39,360 nucleotides of DNA from an uncultured Deefgea sp. GTDB taxonomy: Bacteria > Pseudomonadota > Gammaproteobacteria > Burkholderiales > Chitinibacteraceae. The notes under the pieces are model-generated. The model saw only the letters and a program-made list of their open reading frames with translations. It was not told the DNA's origin and did no database searches. The stretch covers positions 1 to 39,360 of the forward strand of contig NZ_CAMTIA010000026.1 of assembly GCF_947072475.1 (NCBI RefSeq). Direction: 5' to 3'. Below, piece by piece: positions 7,826-18,273 of the stretch (position 1 is its first letter; each line of letters starts with the position of its first letter). A program made the position numbers and the translations under genes.

Positions 7826-9685
7826 ATGTTAGATTCATTATTGCCGTATTACGAGCGCGAGCTTAGCTTGCTGCGTGAATTGTCGGGTGAGTTTGCTCGA
7901 CGTTATCCTAAGATTGCTGGGCGTTTGCAGTTAGAGGGGGATCAGTGTGAAGATCCGCATACTGAGCGTTTGATTGAATCGTTCGCCTTTTTGGCGTCGC
8001 GAATTCACAAAAAATTAGACGATGAATATCCTGAAATTGCCGCTAGTTTTTTAGATGTGCTGTATCCGCATTATTTGCGGCCCATTCCCTCGTCGAGCAT
8101 TGTGCAGTATGAATGCGACCCTGAACGTCCCGAAATCGCCAAGCGCTATACCATTGCGCGCGGACAAGCAGTGCATGCTCCGGCGATTCAAGGTGTAACG
8201 TGCAAATTTCGTTCGTGTTATCCCGTTGATTTGTATCCGTTGACGTTAAATCGCGCCAAAATTGAATTAAGCAGTAGTTCTCCTCATCTAAGACGTATTG
8301 CTCCAGATGCCGCCGCGATTCTCACCATCGAGCTCAATACCCATGCAGGCTTGCCGATCGCAGAGATTGATTTGCAGTCGCTTCGCTTTTTTTTGGATGG
8401 CGAGCCTGCGTTAATGCATTTGGTGTATGAGCTGCTGCTGGCCAATACCTTGCGAGTTCGTGTTGGCGACGGTAGTGAAGATCCGGCAATCACGCGTGAA
8501 TTACCCGCTTTAGCTTTGCAGCCGGTGGGGTTTGCGCGGGATGAAGGGATGCTCGAATACGATGAGCGATCTTTTTTGGGTTACCGTCTGCTCACTGAGT
8601 ACTTCAGCTTTCCAGATAAATTTTTGTTTATTGAATTGCAACAGTTGGCGCCCATTACCCGTGCTATTCGTGGCAATAAACTCATTATTCAGTGCTTGAT
8701 TGAGCGTTGGCCAGACACCGAGCGCCATGCGCGCTTATTGCAACATTTGCAAGCGTCGCACTTTAAATTGGGCTGCACGCCGATTGTGAATTTGTTTGTG
8801 CATCAGGGCGAGCCGATTCGGGTTACCCATCAAAAAGCCAGTTATCCCGTTGTGGCCGATGCGCGTAAGCAGCAAGCTTTTGAGGTGATGCAATTGCGCC
8901 GCGTGGTACGGATAGAAAAAACCGGTAGCCATGAAAGTAGTGATGAAGTGCTGCCGTTTTATGCGATACGTCATGGCGTTGATCAAGGCGGGCCTCAATT
9001 TTATTGGCATGCCAGCCGCGAAGCATCGCCAAGACCAGATGATAAAGGCACTGATTTAGAGCTGCATTTGGTGGATTTGGATTTTAATCCCGTTCGCCCA
9101 GCAGCAGAGGTGTTGAGTATCGAAATGCTGTGTAGTAATCGCGACCTACCGGACATGATTCCATTTGGTGGCAATCAATCAGGGGTGAATACGGATTTTT
9201 CTTTGCCGGGGCATTCGGTGGTGAAACGGGTTCGATTGCTGCGTAAACCCACAGCTAGTTTGCGCCCACCGCAAAAGCGCGGTTTGCAATGGCGTTTGGT
9301 GTCGCATTTGTCGCTCAATTATTTATCGCTGATTGAGTCGGGAAGAGGCGCTTTGCAGGAAATGCTGGTGCTGTATAACCAAACCGATTCGGCGGTCAAT
9401 ACTAAGCAAATTCAAGGCATCGCGGCGATTGCTAGTGCGCCTGCCGTGACGCGAGTACTGGGGCGTGATTTTGCCGGATTTGTTCGCGGTACAGAAATCA
9501 CGCTGACGCTGGATGAAGAGTATTACGTTGGCGGTAGCATTTATTTATTTGCCAGTGTTTTAGAGCGATTTTTTGCGCTGTATTGCGCCCCCAATAGTTT
9601 TACTCGCTTACGCGTTAATACCAAACAATACAATGGGGAGGTAGCAACATGGCCAGCTCGAGCCGGCGAAGCCCTCGTCATTTAG
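7826..9685 (+). CDS. tssF: T6SS baseplate protein TssF (VasA/ImpG family)
   Basis: 619 residues from ATG 7826, chosen because TssF proteins begin with the equivalent of MLDSLLPYYERELSLLREL. A GTG at 7805 would add seven residues, and neither start has a strong ribosome-binding site. Family features include FARRYPKIAGRL, DPHTERLIESFAFL, KLDDEYPEIAASFLDVLYPHYLRPIPS and, near the end, FVRGTEITLTLDEEYYVGGSIYLFASVLERFFALY. TssF pairs with TssG in the baseplate wedge. Its last 37 bp overlap tssG, so the two are translated together. tssE, which often precedes tssF, is absent here. Confidence 0.95.
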   Translation: MLDSLLPYYERELSLLRELSGEFARRYPKIAGRLQLEGDQCEDPHTERLIESFAFLASRIHKKLDDEYPEIAASFLDVLYPHYLRPIPSSSIVQYECDPERPEIAKRYTIARGQAVHAPAIQGVTCKFRSCYPVDLYPLTLNRAKIELSSSSPHLRRIAPDAAAILTIELNTHAGLPIAEIDLQSLRFFLDGEPALMHLVYELLLANTLRVRVGDGSEDPAITRELPALALQPVGFARDEGMLEYDERSFLGYRLLTEYFSFPDKFLFIELQQLAPITRAIRGNKLIIQCLIERWPDTERHARLLQHLQASHFKLGCTPIVNLFVHQGEPIRVTHQKASYPVVADARKQQAFEVMQLRRVVRIEKTGSHESSDEVLPFYAIRHGVDQGGPQFYWHASREASPRPDDKGTDLELHLVDLDFNPVRPAAEVLSIEMLCSNRDLPDMIPFGGNQSGVNTDFSLPGHSVVKRVRLLRKPTASLRPPQKRGLQWRLVSHLSLNYLSLIESGRGALQEMLVLYNQTDSAVNTKQIQGIAAIASAPAVTRVLGRDFAGFVRGTEITLTLDEEYYVGGSIYLFASVLERFFALYCAPNSFTRLRVNTKQYNGEVATWPARAGEALVI

Positions 9686-10668
9686 ACAACGAAATTCACG
9701 CCGATCCTAGTCAATATCGTTTTTTTCAAGCGGTACGGATTCTGAATCTAAGTGCAAAAAAGCGTAAAGAAAAACGTAACCCCTTACCTGAGAAACTGCG
9801 CTTTCGCACTTTGGCCAATTTAGCGTTTCCGGCTAGCGAGATGACGCGTTACCGCGCTTTAGAGACGCAAGATGGTGTGCTCAATGAGTTAGAAGTCGCC
9901 TTTATGGGCTTGACTGGACCGAGTGGCGTGTTGCCAACCAGCTATACCGAGCTGCTGATTGAGCGCCGTCAGCAGTTTCGAGACCCAACTTTACATGCAT
10001 TTTTAGATATTTTTAGCCATCGCTCGATTGCGCTTTTTTATGGAGCATGGAAGAAATACCGTTTTTGGCTTCAAGTTGAAAATGGTGAGCAAGATGGTTT
10101 TAGTCGAAATTTGCTTGATTTGGGTGGCATGGGCTTGGGGGCTTTGCGGGCGCAAATGGGCCAAGATTTTTTGCAAAATGAAAGCTTATTTATCTATTTT
10201 GCCGGGTTGTTGAGTCAAAAACCGATGTCTAGCCAAGCAATAACGACTTTAATCGAAGGGTTTTTTGGCTTTCGCGCTGAGCTGGTGCAGTTTGCTGGGC
10301 AATGGATGAATTTGCCTGAGTCTGAGCAAACGCAATTGGGCGGTGCATTTTGTGAGTTGGGCGTGTCGGCCTTTGCGGGGGATCGGGTGTGGGATCGTCA
10401 AACGAAAGTCAATTTGCGTTTGGGGCCGTTGCGTTTGGCTCAGTTTAATGCTTTGCAGCCCGATAATGCCGGCGCACAAGCGCTGCGCGCATTACTTAAG
10501 TTTTGTTTGGGTCATGGGCTGGCCTGTGATGTGACCTTGATCCTTGATCGACGTGATGTACCGAGTCTTAAGCTAGTGAGTGATCAACAAATTCGTTTGG
10601 GTGGCAGCTGCTGGATGGGCGAGTTGGCGCAAGATCCAAGTGATATGGCGTATTGTTTGCTGGCTTAA
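9649..10668 (+). CDS. tssG: T6SS baseplate protein TssG (VasB/ImpH family)
   Basis: 339 residues starting at ATG 9649 with a strong GGGGAGG site inside the end of tssF. Typical TssG segments are RFFQAVRIL, the FMGLTGPSGVLPTSYTELL stretch near residue 85, FLDIFSHRSIALFY, and FFGFRAELVQF in the middle. The protein completes the TssF2-TssG baseplate wedge on the cytoplasmic side of the envelope. No further tss gene follows, and the next gene is a metabolic one with its own leader. Confidence 0.94.
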   Translation: MASSSRRSPRHLDNEIHADPSQYRFFQAVRILNLSAKKRKEKRNPLPEKLRFRTLANLAFPASEMTRYRALETQDGVLNELEVAFMGLTGPSGVLPTSYTELLIERRQQFRDPTLHAFLDIFSHRSIALFYGAWKKYRFWLQVENGEQDGFSRNLLDLGGMGLGALRAQMGQDFLQNESLFIYFAGLLSQKPMSSQAITTLIEGFFGFRAELVQFAGQWMNLPESEQTQLGGAFCELGVSAFAGDRVWDRQTKVNLRLGPLRLAQFNALQPDNAGAQALRALLKFCLGHGLACDVTLILDRRDVPSLKLVSDQQIRLGGSCWMGELAQDPSDMAYCLLA

Positions 10669-10874
10669 GTCGCTTGGGGGGGGGCTGGGTGTGGTCATGG
10701 GTTATGGCGGCATGGAATGCTGAGCGCTGATGCCGATGGTTGATGCTGGGTTGGCAGAGCAGGTTGGGCGATCGTGTTGCTTTTGTTTATGATTTAAGCT
10801 CTTGGTTTCATGGGGTATACCGCTAGCTACTTTTTCAATGTTAAGCTAGGCGTATATACCTTGAGGTTTTGATT

Positions 10875-11330
10875 ATGCATGACGGTCCAAAGCATCAAAT
10901 CAGCATGACGGTGTTAATGACGCCGGATATGGCTAATTTTTCGGGCAAGGTGCACGGTGGTGCTTTATTAAAGCAGCTCGATCAAGTCGCTTATGTGTGT
11001 GCCAGTCGCTATGCGGGCGCGTATGCGGTGACTTTGTCGGTGGATCAGGTGATTTTTAAGCAGCCGATTCATGTGGGTGAGTTAGTGCATTTTTTAGCCA
11101 GTGTGAACTACACCGGTCGCACTTCGATGGAAATTGGCATTCGGGTGGTGGCAGAGAACATTTGCGAGCAGACCGAGCGCCATACCAATAGTTGTTATTT
11201 TACGATGGTGGCAATGAATGCCGAGGGGCAATCGCTGGCGATCGAGCCTTTAACTCCGGCCGATGATGAGGCGATGACGCGCTGGGAACAAGCCAAAGCA
11301 CGTCGTGACGTGCGCTTGTTGAAAAAATAA
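10875..11330 (+). CDS. Acyl-CoA thioesterase (hotdog fold, YciA-like)
   Basis: 151 residues from ATG 10875 with TGAGG nine bases upstream; a TTG two codons earlier is less likely. One hotdog domain spans residues 7-120: the ANFSGKVHGGALLKQLDQVAY segment contains the conserved HGG loop and the Asp used by this family, and TLSVDQVIFKQPIHVGELVHF forms the central strands. It would hydrolyse acyl-CoA to free acid and CoA in the cytoplasm. Substrate preference cannot be read from the sequence. The 200 bp before it separate it from tssG and include a G-rich run near 10677; a stem-loop terminator follows. Confidence 0.85.
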   Translation: MHDGPKHQISMTVLMTPDMANFSGKVHGGALLKQLDQVAYVCASRYAGAYAVTLSVDQVIFKQPIHVGELVHFLASVNYTGRTSMEIGIRVVAENICEQTERHTNSCYFTMVAMNAEGQSLAIEPLTPADDEAMTRWEQAKARRDVRLLKK

Positions 11331-11475
11331 GTCGTGTTTTAGACATTTAACATTGTTTTTGCCATCAAATCGGTGCGATTTTTGCTTGAAACAAGGCATG
11401 AAACGCGCCACATCGTCATGCGATGGCTGCGCTGCGTAAAGCAGACGCGGGCTAAACGTAAAGAGTCTAAGCCGT

Positions 11476-11514
11476 AATGCCGTTCACTTAAGCCAAGTGA
11501 GCGGCATTTTTTTC
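11476..11514 (+). terminator. Rho-independent terminator / element end after the thioesterase gene
   Basis: AATGCCGTTCACTT pairs with AAGTGAGCGGCATT around the loop AAGCC, followed by seven T. An almost identical hairpin closes the last operon of the window at 39307. The left arm overlaps the terminal repeat of the element at 11482-11639. Confidence 0.8.
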
Positions 11515-11639
11515 CTCTATTTCATTGCTGGTGTCGCTTTTGACGCAAAGGTACAGAGAAAATCAATCGAAAAGCCCTGAATTTCCTCCGCGCCTCTGCG
11601 CCTCTGCGTCAGGTTTTCAGGGCTTGTCGTTAAGTGAAC
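11482..11639. mobile_element. MITE-like element with GTTCACTTAA termini (copy 1)
   Basis: The 10-bp ends GTTCACTTAA (11482-11491) and TTAAGTGAAC (11630-11639) are perfect inverted repeats. The interior holds the CGCCTCTGCGCCTCTGCGTC repeat near 11590-11609 and an inner inverted repeat AAGCCCTGAA/TTCAGGGCTT. There is no coding potential for a transposase. A related copy lies at 30064-30267. Confidence 0.55.
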
Positions 11640-11650
11640 TGTATTTGAGT

Positions 11651-12559
11651 CTAGGCCGAGATGGACTGCTGTTTCAGCAATTGCCGGATGGCCAGATTGG
11701 GATGGCGCGTGGCCAAATCAAAAGCACTGCATTGTTCTCGATTTAATAGGCGGGTATTTGCTTGATGGTGAATTAATACTTGGCATACGTGCACATACCC
11801 TTGCGCAATAGCCTTGTGCAGTGCCGTGTCTCCAGCGGCATCTTGGGTGTTGAGCGCAACGCCAGCATCCATCAATTGCATTAAAGCATCACGCTGCCCA
11901 CGTGCGGCAGCTTGGATGAGTGGGGTTTTTCCGGCGTGGCTACTGAGATTGGCATTAGCGCCATGCTCGAGTAAGAGCCGAATCACTTCGGCGTGCCCAT
12001 TGGCGGCGGCCCAGTGAATTGCGGTATAGCCGCCGCTATCGGCCAGATCGGTTTGGGCTTGATTGGCTAGTAGTAGGCCAACGCAGGCCAGATGCCCAAA
12101 CGATGCTGCCCAAATGAGTGGCGTCTTTTGGTGGTGATCGCGCGCGTCGATTTTCATTCCGGCTTTTAAAAACAACACTAGCTTTAACGTCTCGCCGCGC
12201 TCAGCCGCCGCAAAGAAGCTTTCTAAATTAAAGGCAATGCCGCAGGCGTTTAAGTGATTGCGTGCTTGCTTCACATGCTCCCACACGTCTGGCGCATCGG
12301 CGTCGCTAAACCCTTGTTTTTTTTGTTCGCACGCTTGAATTAAACGAAAGATTTCTGAAATCACAACAGCAGAAAAACCTTGGCGATTGCCGCGTTGATC
12401 GATGAATAAAGAGCGTAAGTAATCTTCAAATTCAGCGCTACCCGATGCTGCAGCAATTAAATCGTGCAAATGCGGGTGTAGTTGTGCCAAATGATGCGGG
12501 TAGTCTGATTCTTGTCCGTTAAGTAATTCAAGCAATTGCGGGTTCACAGCGTAGTCCAT
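11651..12559 (-). CDS. Ankyrin-repeat protein
   Basis: 302 residues with no signal peptide. Residues 1-110 form a helical region with no family I recognise. From about 112 to 275 there are five ankyrin repeats, recognisable from KTPLIWAASFGHLACVGLLL, YTAIHWAAANGHAEVIRLLL with EHGANAN, KTPLIQAAARG, and DTALHKAIAQGYVHVCQVLI. Ankyrin repeats bind other proteins, and the partner is unknown. It is a separate transcript, followed on its own strand only by the repeat element and the convergent thioesterase gene. No strong ribosome-binding site precedes the ATG at 12559. A cytoplasmic location is inferred. Confidence 0.85.
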   Translation of the reverse strand: MDYAVNPQLLELLNGQESDYPHHLAQLHPHLHDLIAAASGSAEFEDYLRSLFIDQRGNRQGFSAVVISEIFRLIQACEQKKQGFSDADAPDVWEHVKQARNHLNACGIAFNLESFFAAAERGETLKLVLFLKAGMKIDARDHHQKTPLIWAASFGHLACVGLLLANQAQTDLADSGGYTAIHWAAANGHAEVIRLLLEHGANANLSSHAGKTPLIQAAARGQRDALMQLMDAGVALNTQDAAGDTALHKAIAQGYVHVCQVLIHHQANTRLLNREQCSAFDLATRHPNLAIRQLLKQQSISA

Positions 12560-12640
12560 TGAGCGAGCGTGCCATGCGGGTGGCGAAATAAACCCGCTAT
12601 TTTAACGGTTTCAGCAGCCATCGTCACACAATACATCGAT

Positions 12641-14287
12641 CTAGTTGGCAGAGTAAGGTGGCGTTGGGTTTGCGTTGGTGGGCTGCCCTAAAGCGGGGTT
12701 GATCTGTTGTGCCGGCGGTTGTGGTGTTAAGCAGTGGGGGCTGCCATAGATGCAAAAGCCATTGCGCCCAGAGCGCTTCACTTGGTACATGGCTTGATCG
12801 GCTTTGTTAATCAGCATATTGCTGTTAGTGCCATGCTGTGGTGCTAGTGCGATGCCGATGCTGGCACCAACGCGATCAAACAGCGCATTACCGATCTCTA
12901 TGGGTAAATTAAGGCTCACAATCAGCGCTTGTACCATCGCTCTAAGTTGTGAGACGTCTTCAAAATAGGCCGCAATCATAAATTCATCGCCGCCTAAGCG
13001 GGCGATTAAATCTTCGTCACGGGTGAAATGTTGCTTCATACGGCTGGCGCATTCTTGTAGCACTTTGTCGCCAGCTTCATGGCCATACGTATCATTGATG
13101 TATTTAAAACGGTCTAAATCAATCATAAAGATCGCTAGCTGATTTTTACTGGCAATGGTGTTGCTGAGTAAATGCGCTAAGATTTTTTCGCTGGCATGGC
13201 GATTATGTAAACCGGTGAGGTGGTCATAATCGGCGCTGCGGCGCATTTGTTCTTCGCGTTTTTTTCGGTCGCTAATGTCATAAATTAAACACTGGTAATA
13301 GGGCATATGGGCGTCGTTATAACTGGCAGAAATAATCACGTGTAGCCAATCATTACACGTTTGCAGATCGTTCGCCGTGGCTTGATTGCGCTCTAAGCTG
13401 GCATAGATTTGCCCCCAAAAACGATAGGGTTGGGCAAATAGGCGGTCTATCCATTGCCCGCTGATTTTGGCTTGGGCATGAATGCTTTCGCCAAGTAATT
13501 TAGCAAACGCTGGGTTGGCTAAGATGAGCCGACCCGATTCATCCAGTAAACCAATGCCGACATTGGCACTTTCAAAAATGCCTCTAAATTGCTGTTCCAG
13601 TTTACTAATTTGCGAGCGAAGTTCGCGCTCGGCATGAATGACGTCGCTCACCATATTGAGTAGATAGTTTATGTGGTGCGTGAGTTGAATTAATTCATCA
13701 TATTCTTTATTGCTTAACTGAGGCAATCGATCATCGGTGGCTAGTTTTATGGTTTGTAATCGACTTGATAATTGAGTGAGTGGCCGACTTAATTTAAAAA
13801 AAACCACGATGTAAACCACCAAGCCAATTAATAAAGACAGAATAAATAAGGAAACCGCCGTGTCGATTGAGCGAGTTTGGGCACGCTGGTCCATTTCGGA
13901 AGTATTTATTTCTAAGGTTAAGTAACCGGCGATATTACGTTCATCCAGTGGCTCATACAGCGGTAATCTTAATGCGGAATCATTGGATTTTTTCCCCGCC
14001 GCGATCTGTAAATCATTGTGACCATTAATATTGGCGTGGCGAATCAGCGGGGTAAGAATCAAACTATTAACCACATCGCTGGCGATTTGTTGGTTGCCGC
14101 TAAATGCCGCGACGGCGGCAGTTTTTTCAACTGCGGCCATGAGGTTTTTTATATCTAAATAGCTGTGTTTGATTTCATTGGCGTAATTGATTTTATAAAT
14201 AATAAAAGAAGCCAGCGACGCCACTAAAATCGCACACAGTGCGATGGTCACAGAAAGTTTGTAATGAATGGTTTGTCGAAAAGCCAT
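12641..14287 (-). CDS. Membrane diguanylate cyclase (CHASE8-like sensor, HAMP, PAS, GGDEF)
   Basis: 548 residues. TM1 is about 11-33 and TM2 about 143-164. Between them is a 110-residue periplasmic sensor resembling the CHASE8 type (NLMAAVEKTAAVAAFSGNQQIASDV). A HAMP segment follows TM2, then a coiled coil near 218-235, a PAS domain about 236-345, and a GGDEF domain about 352-515. The active-site GGDEF is residues 432-436, and an inhibitory-site motif RDED (423-426) lies five residues before it. It should make cyclic di-GMP from two GTP, with product feedback. Seven bp separate it from the upstream periplasmic binding protein gene, so it is read as the output of a three-gene operon that senses a periplasmic ligand. 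Confidence 0.9.
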   Translation of the reverse strand: MAFRQTIHYKLSVTIALCAILVASLASFIIYKINYANEIKHSYLDIKNLMAAVEKTAAVAAFSGNQQIASDVVNSLILTPLIRHANINGHNDLQIAAGKKSNDSALRLPLYEPLDERNIAGYLTLEINTSEMDQRAQTRSIDTAVSLFILSLLIGLVVYIVVFFKLSRPLTQLSSRLQTIKLATDDRLPQLSNKEYDELIQLTHHINYLLNMVSDVIHAERELRSQISKLEQQFRGIFESANVGIGLLDESGRLILANPAFAKLLGESIHAQAKISGQWIDRLFAQPYRFWGQIYASLERNQATANDLQTCNDWLHVIISASYNDAHMPYYQCLIYDISDRKKREEQMRRSADYDHLTGLHNRHASEKILAHLLSNTIASKNQLAIFMIDLDRFKYINDTYGHEAGDKVLQECASRMKQHFTRDEDLIARLGGDEFMIAAYFEDVSQLRAMVQALIVSLNLPIEIGNALFDRVGASIGIALAPQHGTNSNMLINKADQAMYQVKRSGRNGFCIYGSPHCLTPQPPAQQINPALGQPTNANPTPPYSAN

Positions 14288-14295
14288 ATTGATGT

Positions 14296-14712
14296 TTATT
14301 CCAATTTAAGCACGACTTTTACCCCGCTATTGCTGGGCAAGGTATTGGCCTCGATAAAGCCAATTTGATCTGGATTAAGGCTAATACTTTTAATGACTGA
14401 AGCTGGATCAGCTAGCCGCCGAGGTGGTTTTTGTTGACCGGCAAATTGCAATCTAGCCCAGTATGCGTCAATTTTAACCAAAGGCTTGCCAGTGAGCGCA
14501 AAGTAAAAACGGCGTCGCAATTCATCTGAATTGATTTCAATAGGTTGTAGCGGCGTGTTGTTGCCCAATAGTCGGCCTAAATAGACGTCACTGACTTGTT
14601 GTGGGGTTAAGGTTGAAACGTTACTTTGCTGATGGGTGATCACCCAAAGTTCGGCGTTGGCTGAATTTATACACAGGGCCAGTAGTGTGATGAGTAGGCT
14701 GTTTTTCATCAT
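14296..14712 (-). CDS. Small PstS-like periplasmic protein of a cyclase operon
   Basis: 138 residues, or 137 from the second ATG of a tandem ATGATG. Residues 1-20 form a signal peptide cleaved after SANA. The mature part resembles a single lobe of phosphate-binding PstS-like proteins: LTPQQVSDVYLGR near 34-46, LRRRFYFALTGKP near 63-77, and PDQIGFIEA near the end. No ABC transporter gene is nearby. The gene lies between a porin and a diguanylate cyclase whose sensor faces the periplasm. That suggests a ligand-binding partner that modulates the cyclase, which is an inference from gene order. Confidence 0.75.
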   Translation of the reverse strand: MMKNSLLITLLALCINSANAELWVITHQQSNVSTLTPQQVSDVYLGRLLGNNTPLQPIEINSDELRRRFYFALTGKPLVKIDAYWARLQFAGQQKPPRRLADPASVIKSISLNPDQIGFIEANTLPSNSGVKVVLKLE

Positions 14713-14718
14713 GTCGGC

Positions 14719-15999
14719 CTAAAATAAACCGTCAAATGAAAGGCTAAATACATTGGCTTTTAATGGCCCGGCCTGAGCATTGCCATCATCCCATAAGCCT
14801 TTGCCGCCATCGGCCGCGTGAATTCGATCGTATTGAAATTTGAGCGCCATTCTGGGGCGAAAATCCCAGCGAATGCCAATCGAGTAGGTCTGTTGATCGG
14901 TGTATAAACTGCCCAGAAACTGGTTTGCGCCAGCGGCTAAAGCTTGGCTTGCTGCAGCCAGCGGGGGCGGTAATGGGCCTTGCGGTAATGGCGCACGATA
15001 GCGGGCATTTTTCGACTTGGCTTGGCTGAGTGTGATATAGGGTTGAAAGGCGTCTATCCGATAGGCCGCGCTAATATATGCCCCTTCCATGTGACCATAT
15101 ATGACGGTTTCCGATTGCACGCGCCCCCATTCACCTTGCAACCACCAAGGGCCATTGTCATAACTAGCACCCAGTAATAAAAACTTGAGGCGACCGTCTA
15201 TTTTTAAATCTTGCTGGATTTGCGTCGCACTGGGCCAAAATGGGCTGAGTTGACCAAGCCCACTAGAAAGCAAATCGGTGCCTGGCACCTTGCCTTGTAA
15301 GTTAATTTGCCCAATTGAGGTGCGTAAATGAAAGTGCTCATCGCTCCATTCGAGTGAAGCGCTGGCTAAGTCATCACCATGCACTCGAAAATCACCCACA
15401 GCGCTGCGTAGCGTTGAACTAATTCGACCCATATTTCCTTTGAGCCTGATTTCGCCATCGCCCAATTGCTGGCGATATTGAATATCGGCACCGTTGTATT
15501 GAAAAAACGGGATTAAGCCATAAAAATCTTGCACTGGCCGCACCCAAGGATAGGTGTAACCCACGTTGCGAAAATCAGACAACATAAACATATCCACGCT
15601 GAGCCGGCCTGCACGGATGCTCCAATTTTCATTCGGGCGATAGCGCAAAAAAGCCCAGTCGACGGCATCTCCATTCGCGTAATCAACCCCGTCGCGGGCG
15701 GTCACTTGTAAGGCGGCACTCCATTGCGGGGTAAAATCGGCGAGTAGCTGCACACCAACGCGGCTATCGGTGATCGCTGAGGTACGGTCGTGATGGGTAT
15801 TGGATTGCGATAGGTCGCGAATATACTGGCTGGCGCTGTCATTGTGGTTAATGCCTAAGGTATAAAAACCACTGATGCTTAATCGGTCTGCAGGTTTTAC
15901 TTCGTCAATCTGAAGGTGAGGGTCTAATTCAATTTCTTCGGCAGCCGTGGCCGTGGCGGTGTACAGCATCAATATACTGAGGCATATAAAGAATTTCAC
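14719..15999 (-). CDS. Outer-membrane porin-like beta-barrel protein
   Basis: About 426 residues from the GTG at 15999, which gives VKFFICLSILMLYTATATAA as signal peptide and has CAAGG upstream. A longer form from GTG 16029 is possible. The mature protein has alternating hydrophobic strands with many Tyr/Trp and Gly/Asp turns (ISGFYTLGINHN, LQVTARDGVDYANGD, WSIRAGRLSVDMFM, YSIGIRWDFRPRMALKFQYD) and ends in a terminal Phe (SFDGLF), a beta-barrel assembly signature. It likely forms a barrel in the outer membrane. The substrate is unknown. It is the first gene of the porin / PstS-like / cyclase operon. Confidence 0.8.
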   Translation of the reverse strand: MKFFICLSILMLYTATATAAEEIELDPHLQIDEVKPADRLSISGFYTLGINHNDSASQYIRDLSQSNTHHDRTSAITDSRVGVQLLADFTPQWSAALQVTARDGVDYANGDAVDWAFLRYRPNENWSIRAGRLSVDMFMLSDFRNVGYTYPWVRPVQDFYGLIPFFQYNGADIQYRQQLGDGEIRLKGNMGRISSTLRSAVGDFRVHGDDLASASLEWSDEHFHLRTSIGQINLQGKVPGTDLLSSGLGQLSPFWPSATQIQQDLKIDGRLKFLLLGASYDNGPWWLQGEWGRVQSETVIYGHMEGAYISAAYRIDAFQPYITLSQAKSKNARYRAPLPQGPLPPPLAAASQALAAGANQFLGSLYTDQQTYSIGIRWDFRPRMALKFQYDRIHAADGGKGLWDDGNAQAGPLKANVFSLSFDGLF

Positions 16000-16105
16000 A
16001 GCACAGCCTTGGTGAATGAGTTCGGGCACCCTTTAATTTGGCTGAGGATTGGTCTGTTTTCAAGGTAAGCATTTATTTGTTTTGGTGACAGCAATGCTTG
16101 GACGT

Positions 16106-16136
16106 AAAAAAACCGACGTTCGCAAACGCCGGTTTT
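16106..16136 (-). terminator. Rho-independent terminator of groESL
   Basis: On the minus strand ACCGGCGTT pairs with AACGTCGGT around the loop TGCG and is followed by six or more T. It lies about 30 bp past the groEL stop. Confidence 0.85.
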
Positions 16137-16165
16137 GATCTTTTCTTGCCAAGGCAAGGCGGGTA

Positions 16166-17809
<1,644 letters not shown>

Positions 17810-17828
17810 TTATTCTCCAATCATTATG

Positions 17829-17871
17829 TAGGGTGGATTAGCGCTGGCAAAGCCAGCGCGTAATCCGCCGA
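17829..17871. repeat. REP-like stem-loop between groES and groEL
   Basis: GCGCTGGC (17841-17848) and GCCAGCGC (17852-17859) form a perfect 8-bp stem with loop AAA. It is extended by GGATTA/TAATCC with one bulged base. The GGCGGATTACG...TAATCCACCC style is a common dispersed bacterial repeat. Its position could adjust the groES:groEL transcript ratio. Confidence 0.65.
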
Positions 17872-17892
17872 ATTTTCGGAATTACTTAAGTC

Positions 17893-18177
17893 TTATTCAA
17901 CAATCGCAAAGATTTCTTCTTCGCGAACAACGATGAGTTCTTCGCCGTCGATTTTTACGCTTTGTGCGTATTTGCCGAGCAATACTTTGTCGCCAACTTT
18001 AACTGTCAGCGCTTGAACGCTACCGTTTTCCAATACTTTGCCAGCACCAACAGCAACCACTTCACCCATGTCTGGTTTTTCAGCAGCGCTACCAGCGAGC
18101 AAAATGCCTGATGCAGTTTTAGCTTCAGCTTCAACACGTTTGATGACCACACGGTCGTGCAATGGACGAATTTTCAT
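17893..18177 (-). CDS. groS: Co-chaperonin GroES (10 kDa)
   Basis: 94 residues starting [14 protein letters not shown] at ATG 18177, with an upstream CAGGAG ribosome-binding site. A longer in-frame reading from 18249 would run through the CIRCE region and is rejected. The mobile-loop segment ([23 protein letters not shown]) and the roof and body strands are normal. It caps the GroEL ring. It is the first gene of the groESL operon. Confidence 0.97.
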   Translation of the reverse strand: MKIRPLHDRVVIKRVEAEAKTASGILLAGSAAEKPDMGEVVAVGAGKVLENGSVQALTVKVGDKVLLGKYAQSVKIDGEELIVVREEEIFAIVE

Positions 18178-18242
18178 GGGTTTAAAACTCCTGAGTATTG
18201 AACAGTCGTTAGAGGTATAAATTTGTTTGTACAAGCAGGTGT

Positions 18243-18269
18243 TTAGCACTCTACTTGCCTGAGTGCTAA
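18243..18269. promoter_or_regulatory. CIRCE operator (HrcA-binding site)
   Basis: TTAGCACTC, nine bases, then GAGTGCTAA: a perfect match to the CIRCE consensus, about 65 bp upstream of the groES start. This implies repression of groESL by HrcA, which is not encoded in the window. Confidence 0.95.
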
Positions 18270-18273
18270 ATGG

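Noticed and set aside
11525-11746. 73-codon plus-strand frame
   Set aside because: It lies across the MITE-like element and the 3' end of the ankyrin gene on the other strand.
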